From Diplocarpon mali (Eukaryota > Ascomycota > Leotiomycetes > Helotiales > Drepanopezizaceae), in contig JAENRP010000152.1 in NCBI GenBank assembly GCA_024741835.1, forward strand, positions 1-64,000: a DNA stretch of 64,000 nt, in the 5' to 3' direction. The notes under the pieces were generated by a model, which worked only from the letters and a program-made list of their open reading frames with translations, made no database searches and was not told where the DNA came from. This document shows, piece after piece, positions 45,664-58,563 of the stretch. The position numbers were made by a program, and so were the translations under genes. Position 1 is the stretch's first letter; every line of letters begins with the position of its first letter.

Positions 45664-45915
45664 TATTACGGCCGCATCACGTGCACGGTTATATCACGTA
45701 TCGGTCAGGTGCACAAAGTCAGGTGCACGCTAAGGTAGCAAGGTGGCTGGATCACGTGCACGCTAGTGAAGCACCTGTACTTATTCTAGAGGAGCTCTAC
45801 TAAAGGCTCTCTCTCCTTTATCTTTTCTTCTTAATTACATAGTATACCTCTTAAGGTAATATAGTTAGCGTTATTCAATTCTCGCCTTCTATACGCTTAA
45901 GAGCAAGTTGTAATA
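45664..45915 (+). repeat. Gypsy-3 5' LTR
   Basis: 252 bp, TATTACGGCCGCATCACG to GAGCAAGTTGTAATA (ancestral TGTTACG…CGTAACA ends). Contains repeated TCACGTGCAC and AGGTGCAC boxes. Third copy, least decayed, at 63750 to the window end. Confidence 0.92.
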
Positions 45916-47059
45916 TAAGAAAAGATCAACTCAACTTCTGCTAAGAAGCTTAATATCTACTACCTTTAGAATCGTCATTTCGAACTGCCTTAAGCAACTC
46001 GATCTCTCGATCTCGACTTTTACTATAAACTGCCTTAAGCAACTCGTACGTAGCGCTTAGATTATCTTACTAATTTAGTTTTTAAAGAAAGCTAAACAAC
46101 CTTTGAATATAAGATCAGCTCGTTTTTTCAACCCCTTACCTCTTCTATTTTATAAATAGAGATTCACCTTTAAGTTCAATTTAAATAAAAAAAAAAAAAT
46201 TATTTACTATACCCTCGCTTCGCTAGCGTAAGCTACTGCCTAAAGCAGTATAATAACTTTTCTCTTCCCAACTCTCTCCCTCCCTTATAAACACTCTATA
46301 CCACTCGCTTTCATCGACCTATACTTATTAACAACTCTTGCTCTATACTCTTTAATACTCCCCCTCTTTTGCGAAATCCTTAAATATAACTCGACTCCTT
46401 AAAGACCCCTCCTTGCGAATAAGTCGTCGACCTTCTCTATACTTCCCGTCGACCTATACTTATCGATAACTCTCCTCATACTCTTTAAAGCCCCTTACTC
46501 CTTCCTTCGAAACACTTAAGTACAAACTAAAGGACCTATACCTATATATACATATAGAGACTTAATCAGCCTTAGTAGGTTATACTATACTATTAAAGAC
46601 TAGGTCAACTTTAGTAGAGTAATAAGCTTTAAATCCCTAGACCCTACTTCCCCGGATTTGCACTATACCCTTAAGCAACCTTATTGCAACTCCTAATTAA
46701 TAAAGAGATATAATCCCAAAGTAAAACCTTCTTTCTTAAGATCTATAAACCTATAATACCTTAATATATACTTTACTAAAAGGCTTTAAAAACGTATATA
46801 GCTCCACTTATACTAATCTTCCCCCTTTTAAATAGGTCACTATTTAGCATTAGGTCCCTTTAGACTAAATTAGATAATATAGAGAGAGTTAGTACTTAAG
46901 ACCTCTAATCTTATACCACTTAAGAGAAGTGAAAGGTTAACTGCACTTCCACTAGGCCTTACTACCACTAGTTCTCTAGGCCTTACTACCAACCCTAGTC
47001 CTAGAGATATTCCCCTTCTTAAGCCTACTTAAGAAGAAACCTCCTTTAGTACTGATTTT

Positions 47060-47082
47060 ACTCTTAATCCTAGATTATAAGT
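47060..47082 (+). repeat. Single palindrome in Gypsy-3 gag
   Basis: ACTCTTAATCC then TAGATTATAAGT, read in the local frame as T-L-N-P-R-L-stop-V (the stop from Gln). Confidence 0.7.
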
Positions 47083-47299
47083 GGATTCTCGAAATACTCC
47101 CCTTCTATCGATTGAAGTTAAGGAAGAACCAACGTCTACCCTTACTATATTAGCCCCTCTTTTCTCAACTGCCTAGCAGGCCGAAATCGCAAACCTTATT
47201 AGCGCTACTATAGCTGCTACTTTTTAAAATAATACTACTGCCCCTTCTTCCTTAAGTATTAGCCCTTAGAATACTCAGTCCCTTACCGCCGACTTACTA

Positions 47300-48300
47300 C
47301 CTCCCTTAGACTACTACCTCCTAATTATTAAACCGTTAGTCTTAGCTATCGACCCCTATCAAATCAAGTACCTTTAAACCTATTTTAGCAACCACTAGGG
47401 CGAAATCACTTATAATACTTAAAAGATAGCTATAAAGGTATTTATTTAAAAGTACTTAAGTAACTTCACTTTAAAAGAGGACTAGATCACTACCTACTTT
47501 AAGTATATAATAGGTAAAGTTTAAAACCTAATCTTATAATATATAGATCCCGTCTTTACTAATAAGTTTATATATACTACTAATGTCTTTAAAGTCTTAG
47601 ATTAAAGGTTCTTTAACTATAACTATGTTTAATCCGCTAAGCTTAAATATAATAAGCTAACTATAGGTTTATTATTATATAATGAGTTCTGATTTAAGTT
47701 CGTTACCCTTACTATAGCTAATAAGATCGATTAATCTTACTAATTCGATAATATCTATAAAAAGGTCTTCCTAGCCTTAAAGAACGACTTTTAAATAGAG
47801 AAGTATAAAATAAATAATAATTATACTACTTTAAATAAGTTCTTAACTATTGCAGACCGCAAGGCCTATAATATTAAGTAAGAAGAAGCCTATAATACTT
47901 AACGAATCGCCCTTGCTATCGCGTTCTCCCTTTTAAAGGACCGCGTCCTTAGTATATTAAAAAAGGAGTTATAAAGACCTATAGCTATAGCTACCTCCTT
48001 AGCTCCCTGCACTTATTCCCCCTTACTAGCGGTCTATTAAAAAGGGTCTGCCAATTCGAAGCCGTCGTCTAGTCTTTACTATAACTACAGAGCCTTTAGT
48101 TATTATATAATAGACTGCCTTAAGCTAAAGAAGTAGGGCGAGTTTATAATAGCTAAAGTTAAGATAGAAAACGACCTACTATTAGGAAATTACTAAGCTA
48201 TAGCAAAGACTCCTACTATAGTATAGATTATAATTTATAAAAAGACTTAGATTTTAATTCCTGCCTATTAATAGGTAGCTGCTAGTTTTTAATTCCTATA
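47300..48300 (+). pseudogene. Gypsy-3 gag remnant
   Basis: Capsid-type region with QIKYLQTYFSNH-like start, VFTNKFIYTTNVFKVLDQRF, YVQSAKLKYNKLTIGLLLYN, LKNDF, EEAYNTQRIALAIAFSLLKDR. A decayed CCHC knuckle is at about 48075-48125 (Y-Y-N-Y-R-A-F-S-Y-Y-I-I-D-C, first Cys residues and His changed by RIP). Many stops. Confidence 0.65.
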
Positions 48301-48831
48301 GAACTAGCTTAAAATAGATCATTTATTAAAATAGTTGCCTATATTAATAGTAGAGCTAATATTTTCGGTATTATTAAGACGTCTTTAGTATACTAGCTCT
48401 CTTAAAAACTTAAGGTGAAGTTTATTAAACTGCTTAAACCGATTACCTCTACTAGCTATAATAGCCTTAAAGGAGAAACCATTCGATTTGCCGTCTTACT
48501 TACCCTTATAATTGATAGGCGATAAATAAACTTCCCTTTCCTAATTATAAGCTTAAAAGCAATTGACGTTTTAATTAGTAGGAAGTTCCTAAAGTATTAT
48601 AACCTTAAACAATCTTATAGAAAGGGGAAAAATAGTATCTCTTAGCCTAAGGATATACCTATTGTCCTTTACTTTAATTAACGCGTATTAATCGATCTCT
48701 TATAGTTAATTAAACCCTTAATAGCCTAGCAAGACGTCGATCGTTAAGCAGCTATAATAAACGCTAAGGACAAAGACCTAAGAATAGCCTAAGCCTAGCT
48801 CTCAGTACTAGTAAGTAATAACTCGAATTCC

Positions 48832-48944
48832 ACTCCTAGTCCTAGCCTATAAATGAAATCTGCGAACTCGAATCCTACTCCTGATCCTAGCCTATAAGTG
48901 AAAATTGCAAACTTGAATTCCACTTCTAGTCTTAGCCTATAAGT
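48832..48944 (+). repeat. Three palindromes at 45-bp steps in Gypsy-3, between protease and RT
   Basis: Units at 48832, 48877 and 48922, exactly 45 bp apart, read as T-P-S-P-S-L-x-M, T-P-D-P-S-L-x-V and T-S-S-L-S-L-x-V (x is the TAA derived from Gln). The spacer repeats roughly as K-x-A-N-x-N-S. Confidence 0.88.
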
Positions 48945-49379
48945 GGCCTCTTGCAAACTTAAGGATAGTAGTTTCTTTAAAGACTTGAAAAGAGATTTAA
49001 ACTATATAAAAAAGGCCTTGCTAAAAGTACTAGACCTTTTGCTCCCTCTTTTAATAAAGAGAAACGCTCCTTTAAAGACAGCTTATTAGATTAGCCTAAT
49101 CTCAGCCTTAGCAATCGGCGCCCTCTACTACCGCTTTATAACTAAGGTAAGATAAGCTATATAAACTTAAGAACTAGCACTTAAAGAGTTTATATTTATA
49201 AGCTCGATTTATAATCTAAACTAAGAAATCAATCGCTAAGAATCGGCTAGGTAAGTTGAAATTAGCTCCCTTAATCTTAGTTTAATATTATAAGCTAAGT
49301 ATAAGAGTAATAATAAGCTAATAGACTAAAAGCTCCCGCCTTAGTACGCTAAGTTTAAAAACGTCTTTAATCGCTAGGC

Positions 49380-50720
49380 CTTTAATCAACTGTCGGAACC
49401 TAGGCTAAGGGTAGATTATAAAATTAAGCTAATAAGCGAGAATAACTTAATAATCGAACCCCTCTGCCGCCTTACTAATAAATAGCTCTCAAAGGTCAAG
49501 AGCTATATTCTCAAGAACCTATATAAAGGATTTATCAAAGCTTCGAGTTCCCCCTAAGCAGCCCTAATCCTCTTTATTAAAAAAGCTAATAGCTCCTTAC
49601 GTCTATATATTAACTATCAGAAATTAAACGCCTTAATAAAGAAAGACCCCTACCCGATTCTCCTTATTAATAAGATAATAGCACATATATCAAAAGCTTA
49701 TATTTTTATAAAAATCAATATATAATAAGCCTTCTACCATATCCGCATATTAGCTGACACTAAGGACCTAACTACCTTTCGCACGCATTATAGGACCTAT
49801 AAATATAAGGTTTTGCCATTCGGGCTGACAAATAGGCCTGCTACCTTTTAGCGGTTTATTAATAATATTCTCCTTAACTACTTTAACAATTTCTACTCTA
49901 CCTACTTAGATAATATTCTAATTTACTTAAAAAACTCCCTTAACTATAAGATTTACATTAAGAAGATCTTAAGAATTCTCTAATGCTATAGCCTTTAAGT
50001 AGATATTAAGAAAAGCGAGTTCAGAGTTACTAAGACTAGGTTCCTAGGGTTTATAATTAAAGTTTATAAAATTAAGGTAAACCCTAATAAGGTCTTAATC
50101 ATTTAAAAGTAGAAATATACTAAAAATGTACATAGTGTATAAAGCTTCCTAAGGTTCTATAACTTCTACTAAAGGTTTATTCAAAGCTATAGTCGTATCT
50201 GCCGACCTTTAATAGCTCTTATAGGAAACGTTCCTTTTGATTTCAATAACGCTTATAAGAAAGCTTAAGAAGCTCTATGCTTAAGCCTCTAAATGACATC
50301 GATCTTATACTACTATTACCCTTAAAAGCAGATAAGGCTTAAGACCGACGCTTCTAATAGAATAGTCGCCAGCGTACTCTCCTAACTTTAAAAAGACAAG
50401 AACTACCACTTAATCGGGTACTTCTTAAAGACTATAAATAATGCTAAGCTAAATTACCCTATTTATAATAAAGAGCTCTTAGCGATTTTTAGATCGTTCT
50501 ATTAGTATAAGGCAAAGCTACTTAAGGCCTAGAAAACAGTATATATATATATAGATCATAAAGCCCTTAAGTACTTTATAACAACTAAGGACTTAATAGC
50601 CCAGTAGGCTCGCTAGGCGGAATTCTTTGCTGATTTCAACTTCCTTATTATATATCAAACGGGTATAACAAATATACTAGCTAATATACTCTTATATCAA
50701 GACCAGGAGCTAACCCCTCT
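49380..50720 (+). pseudogene. Gypsy-3 reverse transcriptase and RNase H remnant
   Basis: RT boxes in order: LYKGFIKASSSP, ALILFIKKANSSLRLYINYQ, KLNALIKKDPYPILLINKII, FYHIRILADTKDLTTFRTHY, KVLPFGLTNRPATF, TYLDNILIYL (second Asp changed to Asn). RNase H: RLKTDASNRIVASVLSQLQK, LLAIFRSFYQYKAKLLKA, ending TGITNILANILL where N-x-x-A-D-x-L-S is usual. Broken by Gln/Trp stops. Confidence 0.88.
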
Positions 50721-50808
50721 TAAGGCTAAGAAATAAGCTTTACGCCACTAGCAGCTCTTACCTAACGATAAGCTCTTTATAGAAGTACTCGCTACTAGAG
50801 GCGATTCC

Positions 50809-50876
50809 ACTCCTAGGCCCGGCCTATAAATAACTTTAGCGTAGATCGATTCCACTCCTAGGCCTAGCCTATAAGT
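50809..50876 (+). repeat. Two palindromes at a 45-bp step after Gypsy-3 RNase H
   Basis: Units at 50809-50831 and 50854-50876, in the frame T-P-R-P-G-L-x-I and T-P-R-P-S-L-x-V. They sit in the linker between RNase H and integrase, another variable joint of the polyprotein. Confidence 0.88.
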
Positions 50877-50929
50877 AATAACTATGCCAATCGCGCTAAT
50901 AAAAGCACCTACTGACCTAATGTCTAAGG

Positions 50930-52520
50930 TCGAGTATAATATAGTAAACTACTATATTATCGACGAAGTCATTTAAGCTAATAAGACCTCCCCTAAGCTA
51001 TAGAAGTTCTAAGATAAAGCGTAGAACTATAGCCTCGATTACAAACTTAGCTAAGGTAAACTCTTCTTCTAAGGTAGACTTATTATACTATCCTAACCTC
51101 CCGAACTGCGAACAGCCCTAATTTGTCATATATATAAGCAACCTTACGTCGCATACGCTAGAATCGGGAAAATAAGACTTCTAATAGGAAGAAAATACTA
51201 TTAGAAAAGCCTTAGTAGCAACGTTAGCATTTATATTTAAAACTATTATTATTCGAGAATAAAAGCTTATTATAATAAGACCCCTGGTTTCCTATAACCC
51301 TTGCTAATTCCCAAATAAGCTTATTAATACTTGATAATAGATTTTATAAAGCTCCCGCTTAATAAACTCGGTTATAATTTTACCCTTATAATTATCGATA
51401 GGTTATTAAAGAAGGCAGTTTCAATTCTATACTATAATTCGGTCGACGCAAAAGACCTTATAGAGTTATTTTTAATTCATTAGATACGCCATTTCGGCAT
51501 ACCTAACTTAATTCTATTAGATAGAAGCGCCCAATTCGTCTTTACCTTTTAAAAAGAGCTCTATTAAATACTAGGTATAAAGGTTAAGCTAACTATAGCC
51601 TATAACCCTAATGTTAATAGCTAAATTAAGATTATAAACCAGTACTTAAAACAACGCCTTAAGCTATTCTACTCGTACTATTAAGACAATTAAAGTCGTC
51701 TCTTGCCTCTGATAGATATTACCCAATTGACCTTACCTTACAAATCCCTAGGGCAAATTTCCCCTTTCCAAGTGCTAAACGGCTATAAGGCTCGCTCCTC
51801 TTGGAATTTAATTAACTTAAAGCCTCTATAGATAGCAACTAAGAGAGTAAATCGTAAAACAGCGCTCTATATAGCTACTAGAGCTTAAAAAGTAGTCCAA
51901 TTCGCCTAATCGTCTCTTTAAGCATAATAAATTAAAATAAAATAGCTTATAGATCTCTACTACCAGCTAATTAATTAAATTATAAAAGATGATATACTAA
52001 TTAGTATTAAGAATTGGAAACTGGACCGGCCGAGCCGAAAGCTCTCCGATAAGTAATACAGCCTAATAAAAGTACTAGAAAAGCTAGGAAAAAGCTAAAA
52101 GCTATAATTACCTGATTCGCTCCGTTCGATCTACCCTATTTTCCACTCGCACTTACTACGTAAATACATTCCTAACCCCTTGTTAGGACAAGTTCAAGAA
52201 CCTCCTATACTAATTAAAGTGCTACTAAAATAGGAGGAATAGGAGATAGAAGCAATAATTAGATCTTATATTTAAGCTCGAAAGCTTAAATATCAGATTA
52301 AGTAGAAAGGAGCTAATAAAGACCTCGAATAGTACCCGTGCTCTAACGCTATAATAGCGCCATATACTATTTAAGATTTCCATTTAAAAAACGTTTAAGC
52401 TAAAGGACTACTAAGGGCGCTATTAAGCTAGCTTAAGTCATATAATAATAGAGTTAAAAATTATAAGGACCTAAAGGATAATACGCCTATAGATACAACT
52501 GCGCGGGCGCAGTTTTTCAA
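50930..52520 (+). pseudogene. Gypsy-3 integrase with chromodomain remnant
   Basis: Integrase core: QYLIIDFIKLPLNKLGYNFT, LIIIDRLLKKAVSI, IRHFGIPNLILLDRSAQFVF, LGIKVKLTIAYNPNVNSQIK, LKLFYSYYQDN. Then the GPY/F-like module and a chromodomain-type C-terminus (52240-52420) ending QYPCSNAIIAPYTIQDFHLK and ARAQFFKGRG. Few stops compared with the rest. Confidence 0.82.
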
Positions 52521-52533
52521 AGGGAGAGGGTAG

Positions 52534-52785
52534 TATTATAGCCGCATTACGTATACGGTTATATCACGTATCGGTTAAGTGCATAAAGTCAAGTGCACAC
52601 TAAGGTAGCAAGGTGGCTGGATCATGTGCACGCTAGTAAAGCACCTGTACTTATTCTGGAGGAGCTCTATTAGAGGCTCTCTCTCCTTTATCTTTTCTTC
52701 TTAATTATATAGCGTACCTCTTGAGGTAATACAGTCAGCGTCATTCAATTCTCGCCTTCTGTACGCTCGAGAGCAAGTCGTAACA
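52534..52785 (+). repeat. Gypsy-3 3' LTR
   Basis: 252 bp, preceded by a purine tract (AAAGGGAGAGGGTAG). Ends GAGCAAGTCGTAACA. Confidence 0.92.
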
Positions 52786-52790
52786 TTAGA

Positions 52791-52866
52791 CCTATAGAAT
52801 ATACCTTTTATATTACTTCTTATTCCTATACTTAATCTTATACCTTAATAGTTTTATATTATTATA
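52791..52866 (+). repeat. LTR-E copy, right part
   Basis: Continues 45433-45663 after removal of Gypsy-3 and one TTAGA. Confidence 0.8.
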
Positions 52867-53004
52867 TTAAATAAAGAAGTTCCTTTCTATTAAGGACGGC
52901 TTTTAATAATATCTTATCCCTTTTGAAAATCGATTTGCAGTTATTTCGACTTTTAATAGAATTAGGATCTTAAAGATCTTTTAAATAAATTAAGAGCTTA
53001 AGTA
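52867..53004. other. AT-rich, nothing recognised
   Basis: 138 bp between LTR-E and a Copia-1 LTR, without ORF or repeat match. Confidence 0.4.
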
Positions 53005-53230
53005 TATTAAGATAGGTGATATAGCCATTACTCTGATATACTATCATATGACCCTATTGCTTAATCAAAAGGATATTGATACGTATATAGCTATAGGAAA
53101 GAAAGGGGTAACCTTCCTTCCTTAACTCTTATTAATATATCGACTATTAACCTTTAAAAGCCTCCTTTACCTACTATACTAATTTACTTCAGCTTAATAA
53201 ATTATAAGCCTTAGCTAAACCAATAACTAA
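53005..53230 (+). mobile_element. Copia-1 LTR and start of leader
   Basis: 195-bp LTR at 53005-53199, then the decayed primer-binding site AATTATAAGCC and the first leader bases. Interrupted at 53230 by Copia-2 (duplicated ACTAA). Leader resumes at 58833. Confidence 0.88.
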
Positions 53231-53480
53231 TGTAGCAAAGGAGGTTCTCTGATAGTGAACTTGATAGTAAACTAGAAGAGAGGGCACGAAGAAGTATAAG
53301 GTGCAAACGACGATGTTGGGTGTCTTAATTCATAAGAGCTCTCTAACTAGGAGCTATTTAAGGTAAGCGGCCTTCTTAGTGAAGGCGCTAAGTCATATAG
53401 CAAGTTATATGACATATTATATATATAATATATCATATGACAGATCATATAACAAATATATAATAGGCATACCTGCAACA
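53231..53480 (-). repeat. Copia-2 3' LTR (copy 2)
   Basis: 250 bp, TGTAGCAAAGGAGG to ACCTGCAACA in plus-strand reading; more RIP-mutated than the 5' LTR of this element, as in copy 1. Confidence 0.9.
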
Positions 53481-53657
53481 CACCCCTTTAAGGAGACCTT
53501 TAAAGGTACTTGCTAGTAATATATATGATATTATAACTTTTATTATAGTTTATAGTTTCGTATAGAAAATCAACTTGCAGATATGGGAAATAGAGTAGAG
53601 TTCGCTAGCACGCTCTACTCTAGAGTAGGAAATCCACCCCTTAGTAAGTCAAAATCA

Positions 53658-53770
53658 ACTCGCAGGCCTAGCCCGGGAGTAAAAAAAAATCACCCCTTAA
53701 TAGAAGTGTAAAAAAAATCACCTTATAATAGAGGTATAAAAAAAAATTACCCTTTAATCGAGGTGCAGAA
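53658..53770 (-). repeat. 3'-end palindrome and short repeats of Copia-2 (copy 2)
   Basis: Palindrome at 53658-53680 (ACTCGCAGGCC then TAGCCCGGGAGT) and three AAAAAATCACCYTT-type units to 53770, mirroring 29640-29748. Confidence 0.75.
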
Positions 53771-55557
53771 CCTTCATATTTAATAATTTGATAAAGGCGG
53801 CGTAGTTGGAGCTATTTAAGCTCTTAATAAGGCCGTTAGTAGCGTTGTCTTTAGTATTCGTATACTAGAGGTCCAAATGGCCTTTCTAAAGCTCTTACCG
53901 AATATAATAGAACTTGATATTAATATACTTCGTTCTCTAATAATATTCGGGGTTTTTAATAAGATAAAGGGCTCCTTAGTTATTATAGATCATCTCGACT
54001 TTAATAGCGTCGTCGCTGGCATAGCCTATTTCCTTAAGTACCTGGCGTATCTAAGAGGCTTCTTATACAAATTTGCATATAGTAATATACTCTACCTTTA
54101 TAGATAAGAGAGCGATAATAGTTTATCACTTAAAGGAGGTAGTAATTACGCTATTATTAAAGAAGAAGACGGCCCTAAAATAGGAGACTTTAGTTCCTCT
54201 ATCACCTACCTAATTAGAATCGCAGTAGCTATGCAATTTCTAAAGCTTTAAGTCAGTTGTTTTACTTTTAAAGGTAGTATAAAAGAATCGCATTCCTTAC
54301 AAGTATTATAAAACTCGTTTTAAAGCTACTATATATTATAGCAAAGGGTTAATAAGGAATTTGCTAAGAATAGAGCAGTAGTATAGTATATCCTAATATA
54401 TATAATGCGCAAGGTACTATAGAGAACTACAGATCTCCTAATATAGCTTCACTTCTTATAGAATAGCGCGGCCTTCAAATTTGACTATATAAACTTTATA
54501 GCTATTAGCAAAAGGCGTTAATACGCTTTTGCAATTAGTTATATAAAAACGTTTAAAAACCTTATTAATATAGGCATTTTAATAAAGTGAAATCGTTCTA
54601 TTTTATCGATCTTTGACTATATATACTCTTAAGAAGTAGTTAGCCAGTTCGCTACCTATAATCTTAAAAAGGTTGCAAAGATCTCTCTTAAACTTATTAT
54701 ATATATTACCTCTCTTAGCTACTATAAGGAAGTCGTCGATATAAGTAATAATAAGAATCCGAGAGGCGCGGTTAATATATATGCAATTATTAGTATTAAA
54801 AGGTTGAAAATCGAGCTTTTATAGCTCAGACCGTAGCTTTTCTTACTATAGTCATAGAGATTGCTTTAAGCTATATAAGGCCTTAAGAAGCTTAAGATAG
54901 TAGTCTTAAGGTAAAAGAACGACCTTATCTTAAGTATATCTAAGAGGTAACTTAATATAAATATTAAAGTCAGCTTTTAAATTAAGGAAAGCTATCTTAA
55001 TATTAAACTGATCTAGCTCAAAGTCGTATAGTACTACTAGCGCAATTGCAATCTTCTAAACTGCAGATTTGCAAACTTTAGCAAATATCTAATTGTAATC
55101 TCAACCTTATTATTATATATAGCCTTATATAATAAATCTGACCTTCTATTAGGAGATTTCCCTATTTTAGTCTCTTTTAGTTTTAAAGACGAGTCTTAAT
55201 CTAAGTACTTTATTATCTTTAGAGAGTTTTAAGTATTTTACTACTACCTATATATTCTTATAAGCAAGGGAATTATACTTAAAGTTGATCGCAGATCGCT
55301 ATTTATCAGTATTAGTATAAGAGAGGGCTTATTCAACTGTTTTCAGGTCATTTAGGTATAGAGAGTCGAGTAAGGCCATATAGAAGGCGCCTAAATAGGC
55401 TTCCTTATTATTAAAGTTATTAGCTTTAAATCTAAGAGTATAAGTTAAGCGAGTAGCTCTCTTCTTAAAAGGCTAAGGGTAAGCATTATTCTTTAAACCA
55501 AGAGGTCTTCCTCTCTTTCTTAGAGTTAGAAGCTCAGCTTCTCCTAAATCAGAATTG

Positions 55558-55670
55558 ACTTGCGGTCCCGGTTTAAGAGTAAAATCGTAAAAGTCAGAAT
55601 TGACTCGCGGTCCTAGACTAGGAGTGAAAATATCATTTTAAAAAGTGACTCGCAGGCCTGGCCTAAGAGT
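55558..55670 (-). repeat. Three palindromes at 45-bp steps (Copia-2 copy 2 linker)
   Basis: Units at 55558, 55603, 55648. Copy 1 has the same three at 48-bp steps. Confidence 0.87.
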
Positions 55671-57060
55671 GAAATCACCCTTTAATTGCAGCTCTATAAT
55701 TAGGCCGTCTTTATTAAATCAAATGTAAGATAATTGAATAATCTTATTACCTATTTGCGATAGTATATAGATCTAATAGATACTTCTACTATCAAATCCG
55801 ATAAGAGTACTTACCTTTGCTTTTAAAGCGAGTTTATTACTTTAAGTTCGCTTTTCTTTCTCAATTAGTATATAGACGTAATAGCCTAATACTCGAAGAT
55901 GCTTAACTAAGGGAGTATAAGGCTTATTAAGCTCAATATTATCCTAAAAGACCTTATATAGAGTCTTGCTACTTAGAATATTAAAGGCGGTAAGATTGGT
56001 AATATATATTACCGAAAGAAGGAGATAAGGCCAGAGAAAGGAGGGGATATTTTAATTAATTATAGCTATTTGCAACTTTTCTATTAGTATACGAATTAAT
56101 TATTCCAATCTGCTATCTTATTCTAGTATATATAAAGTAGATTCTTTTAAAATTATACTAAGGTTTTCTATAAGTATTTGCATTTATATAAGAGAGTACT
56201 CCTTGCCTCTATCAGTTCTCTACCGCTTGATTATGCGATTATACTAAGTTTATAAAAGGCTGATCATCTTTTTATTTGCCTTAAAGGCATTAGATTTATT
56301 TATATAAGTCTATCCCTATCTAGCTATTATAGCTGCGCAAGTAAAGATAGAAGCGTATTTATAGCTATTAAGGCTAGTTAGCTTTAAATAAACCACATCG
56401 ATATATAGCTTATCAAGTGCCTTCGTAGGTTAAGGGCGAGCTAAACGTTTATTAATATATTAAAGAGGTCTGCCTTTCTTATAAGGAGCGCAGATTCGCG
56501 TCTTCCTTAATTTTATTTCCTTAATCTATATATTAATAATAGCAGATTGGGTCTTTCTGACTATTTATAAGCTAGCGTAGCCTAATCGATAGTACTAAAG
56601 CTTAATATTAAGAGGTCTATTCTTAATTGCAGCTAAGAGAGCATATCTACTTATATAATTAGAGGAGTTAGTAAAAGGCTATTCCTTATTAATATATATA
56701 TTATTATCGATAGTATAAATTTCCTTTTTATTAGATAAGAATAGCTTGCTATTTCGATAGAAGCCTTTAATTTTATTAAGTTTGCTACTTAAGTATAAGT
56801 AGATAGGTAATTAAAGTATATAAAGAGTATTAATTAACTTAAGAATATATACCTTTCTATTAGATTTAAGTGTATTGACTTTATAAGTGCTAATACCGAG
56901 AGGTTAAATAGATCTATTAACTATACTTAAAGAGGGTAGATTATCTTAAGTAGTATAAGAAGTGAACTTAGAAAGATTATTAGAGATATACTCACTAGCA
57001 CCTATATTATATAACTAACGATTCCTCAATTTTAATAAGAAGCAGGAGGTAGAAGAACTA

Positions 57061-57137
57061 ACTCTTAATCCCGGCCTGCGAGTGGAAATTGGCCTTAGAG
57101 AGGAGTCGGAATTAAGTCCTAGGCCCGGCTCGCGAAT
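57061..57137 (-). repeat. Two palindromes before the Copia-2 protease (copy 2)
   Basis: Units at 57061-57083 and 57115-57137 (54-bp step, 18 codons), each followed by AATTGGCC. Copy 1 has a single unit here. Confidence 0.82.
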
Positions 57138-58563
57138 GAGAATTGGCCCTAGGGTTAGTAATAGCATAGTATGCCTAAAGAGGTCATTATCTGACTCTTT
57201 ATCTTCCTTCTGAATCTTCCTAAAAGGCTTTTGCCTTTTAGTAATAATAATAGCAAAGATTTATCGTCCTTACCTTTAAAGTGACGAAATACGTACTTCT
57301 TCCCTAAATCCTTCTCCTAGGCCTCTCTTTTCGATTTATTAATTGCAAAGCAATCTTCTACCTTATAATATAGCTCTAGTTGCTTGCAATAAGGACAGGG
57401 GGAGTTAGGAGAGTTGGTAGTATTCCTAAAGGTACTCTTTATTAAGTCTTTAAAACCTCCCTTGTTTTCTGACTTCTTATTAGAAGAGTGCGGCTTACCA
57501 GCCGATTTATTACTATATAAGACAGTTCCGTTTATCTTTAAACTCTATAAGGCTCGAGCTTTATTAGTAATATCTTTAATAAGAGCTTTAAGCGTGATTT
57601 CTGATTTTCGTCCAGCTGCTATAGCTAAGCGAAGGTTAGAGCGTTATCGATCTACTTAAATAGGCCATCTATTGGAATAGCTAGCAATAAATATAATAGG
57701 ATACTAGTAAGAGGGAGGGGCAAAGTCGAAAGCTTCTAATTTAGTGATTGAAAGCCTAAAGGCGACGATATAAGCTTCGAGTGAATTGAAGTTATTATAT
57801 TTAATAGTAATATAGGTCTATATAGCGTTATATTCAAGCACTATTCCAGATCCTTTATACTATTTTTAAAAAGCTTCCTATATATCTAAGGCAGATTTAT
57901 CGCCTTCTATATAAGCTAATAGGCCTAGTTTACAATTAAGTATAATAGTAAGCTTCATCTAAGATTCCTTAGCTTCCTATCTAATCCAATTATCCCTTTC
58001 CTTAAGAGTAATAGAACAGTCCTATAAGTCAACCTTAGGTAGAGTATATATTCTAGCTTTTATATAAAGATATATAGTTAAAGCGTTTAACTTTGCAAGG
58101 TTCAAAACCTTATTCCTCTACTAGCTATAATCCTCTACGCCTTTAAGCTTTTAAGACTCAAGGAGGCTAAGGGCAGCCGAAGATAATAACAATATCTTAT
58201 TTATATATATATATATAGAGTTATCGAAAGGAGGAGAAGGAGGAAGAGGAGGAGATGAACTATTAAATTCGAGTTTAGGGTACTATATATCAGTCCCTTT
58301 AAAATTAGGTAATTCAAGCAGTAGAGTACTTTCAGCAATTAAGCTAATAATCTTAGCTATCAATCCTAATAATTCAACTATAGTGACGAATCTTGCGTAA
58401 GCTTGGATTATTGCATAGCACTCCGAAAGGGGAGTAGCCACTATTTTATTATTGAAATAACGCTATCATACGTCATTGGTTAAGTAAAACTCAAAATATC
58501 GATCAGCCTTTTCGTTTGTAAGAGAGACTCTAATCGATGGAATTTATCGAATGCTATTCATAA

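Larger units (their letters stand above)
45664..52785 (+). mobile_element. Gypsy-3, complete Ty3/Gypsy chromovirus
   Basis: 7122 bp, 252-bp LTRs at 45664-45915 and 52534-52785, exact target duplication TTAGA (45659-45663 and 52786-52790). Gag, protease, RT, RNase H, integrase, chromodomain in order. Carries six palindrome units in three places. Inserted into an LTR-E. Confidence 0.93.
53790..58260 (-). pseudogene. Copia-2 gag-pol remnant (copy 2)
   Basis: Reverse complement reproduces the copy 1 domains: RNase H end near 53830, Y-I-D-D RT region near 54740, linker with palindromes at 55558-55670, integrase (55990-56700), protease (about 57010), gag (57300-58200). More stops than copy 1. In the pre-protease linker it has two palindrome units (57061 and 57115) where copy 1 has one (26314). 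Confidence 0.82.
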
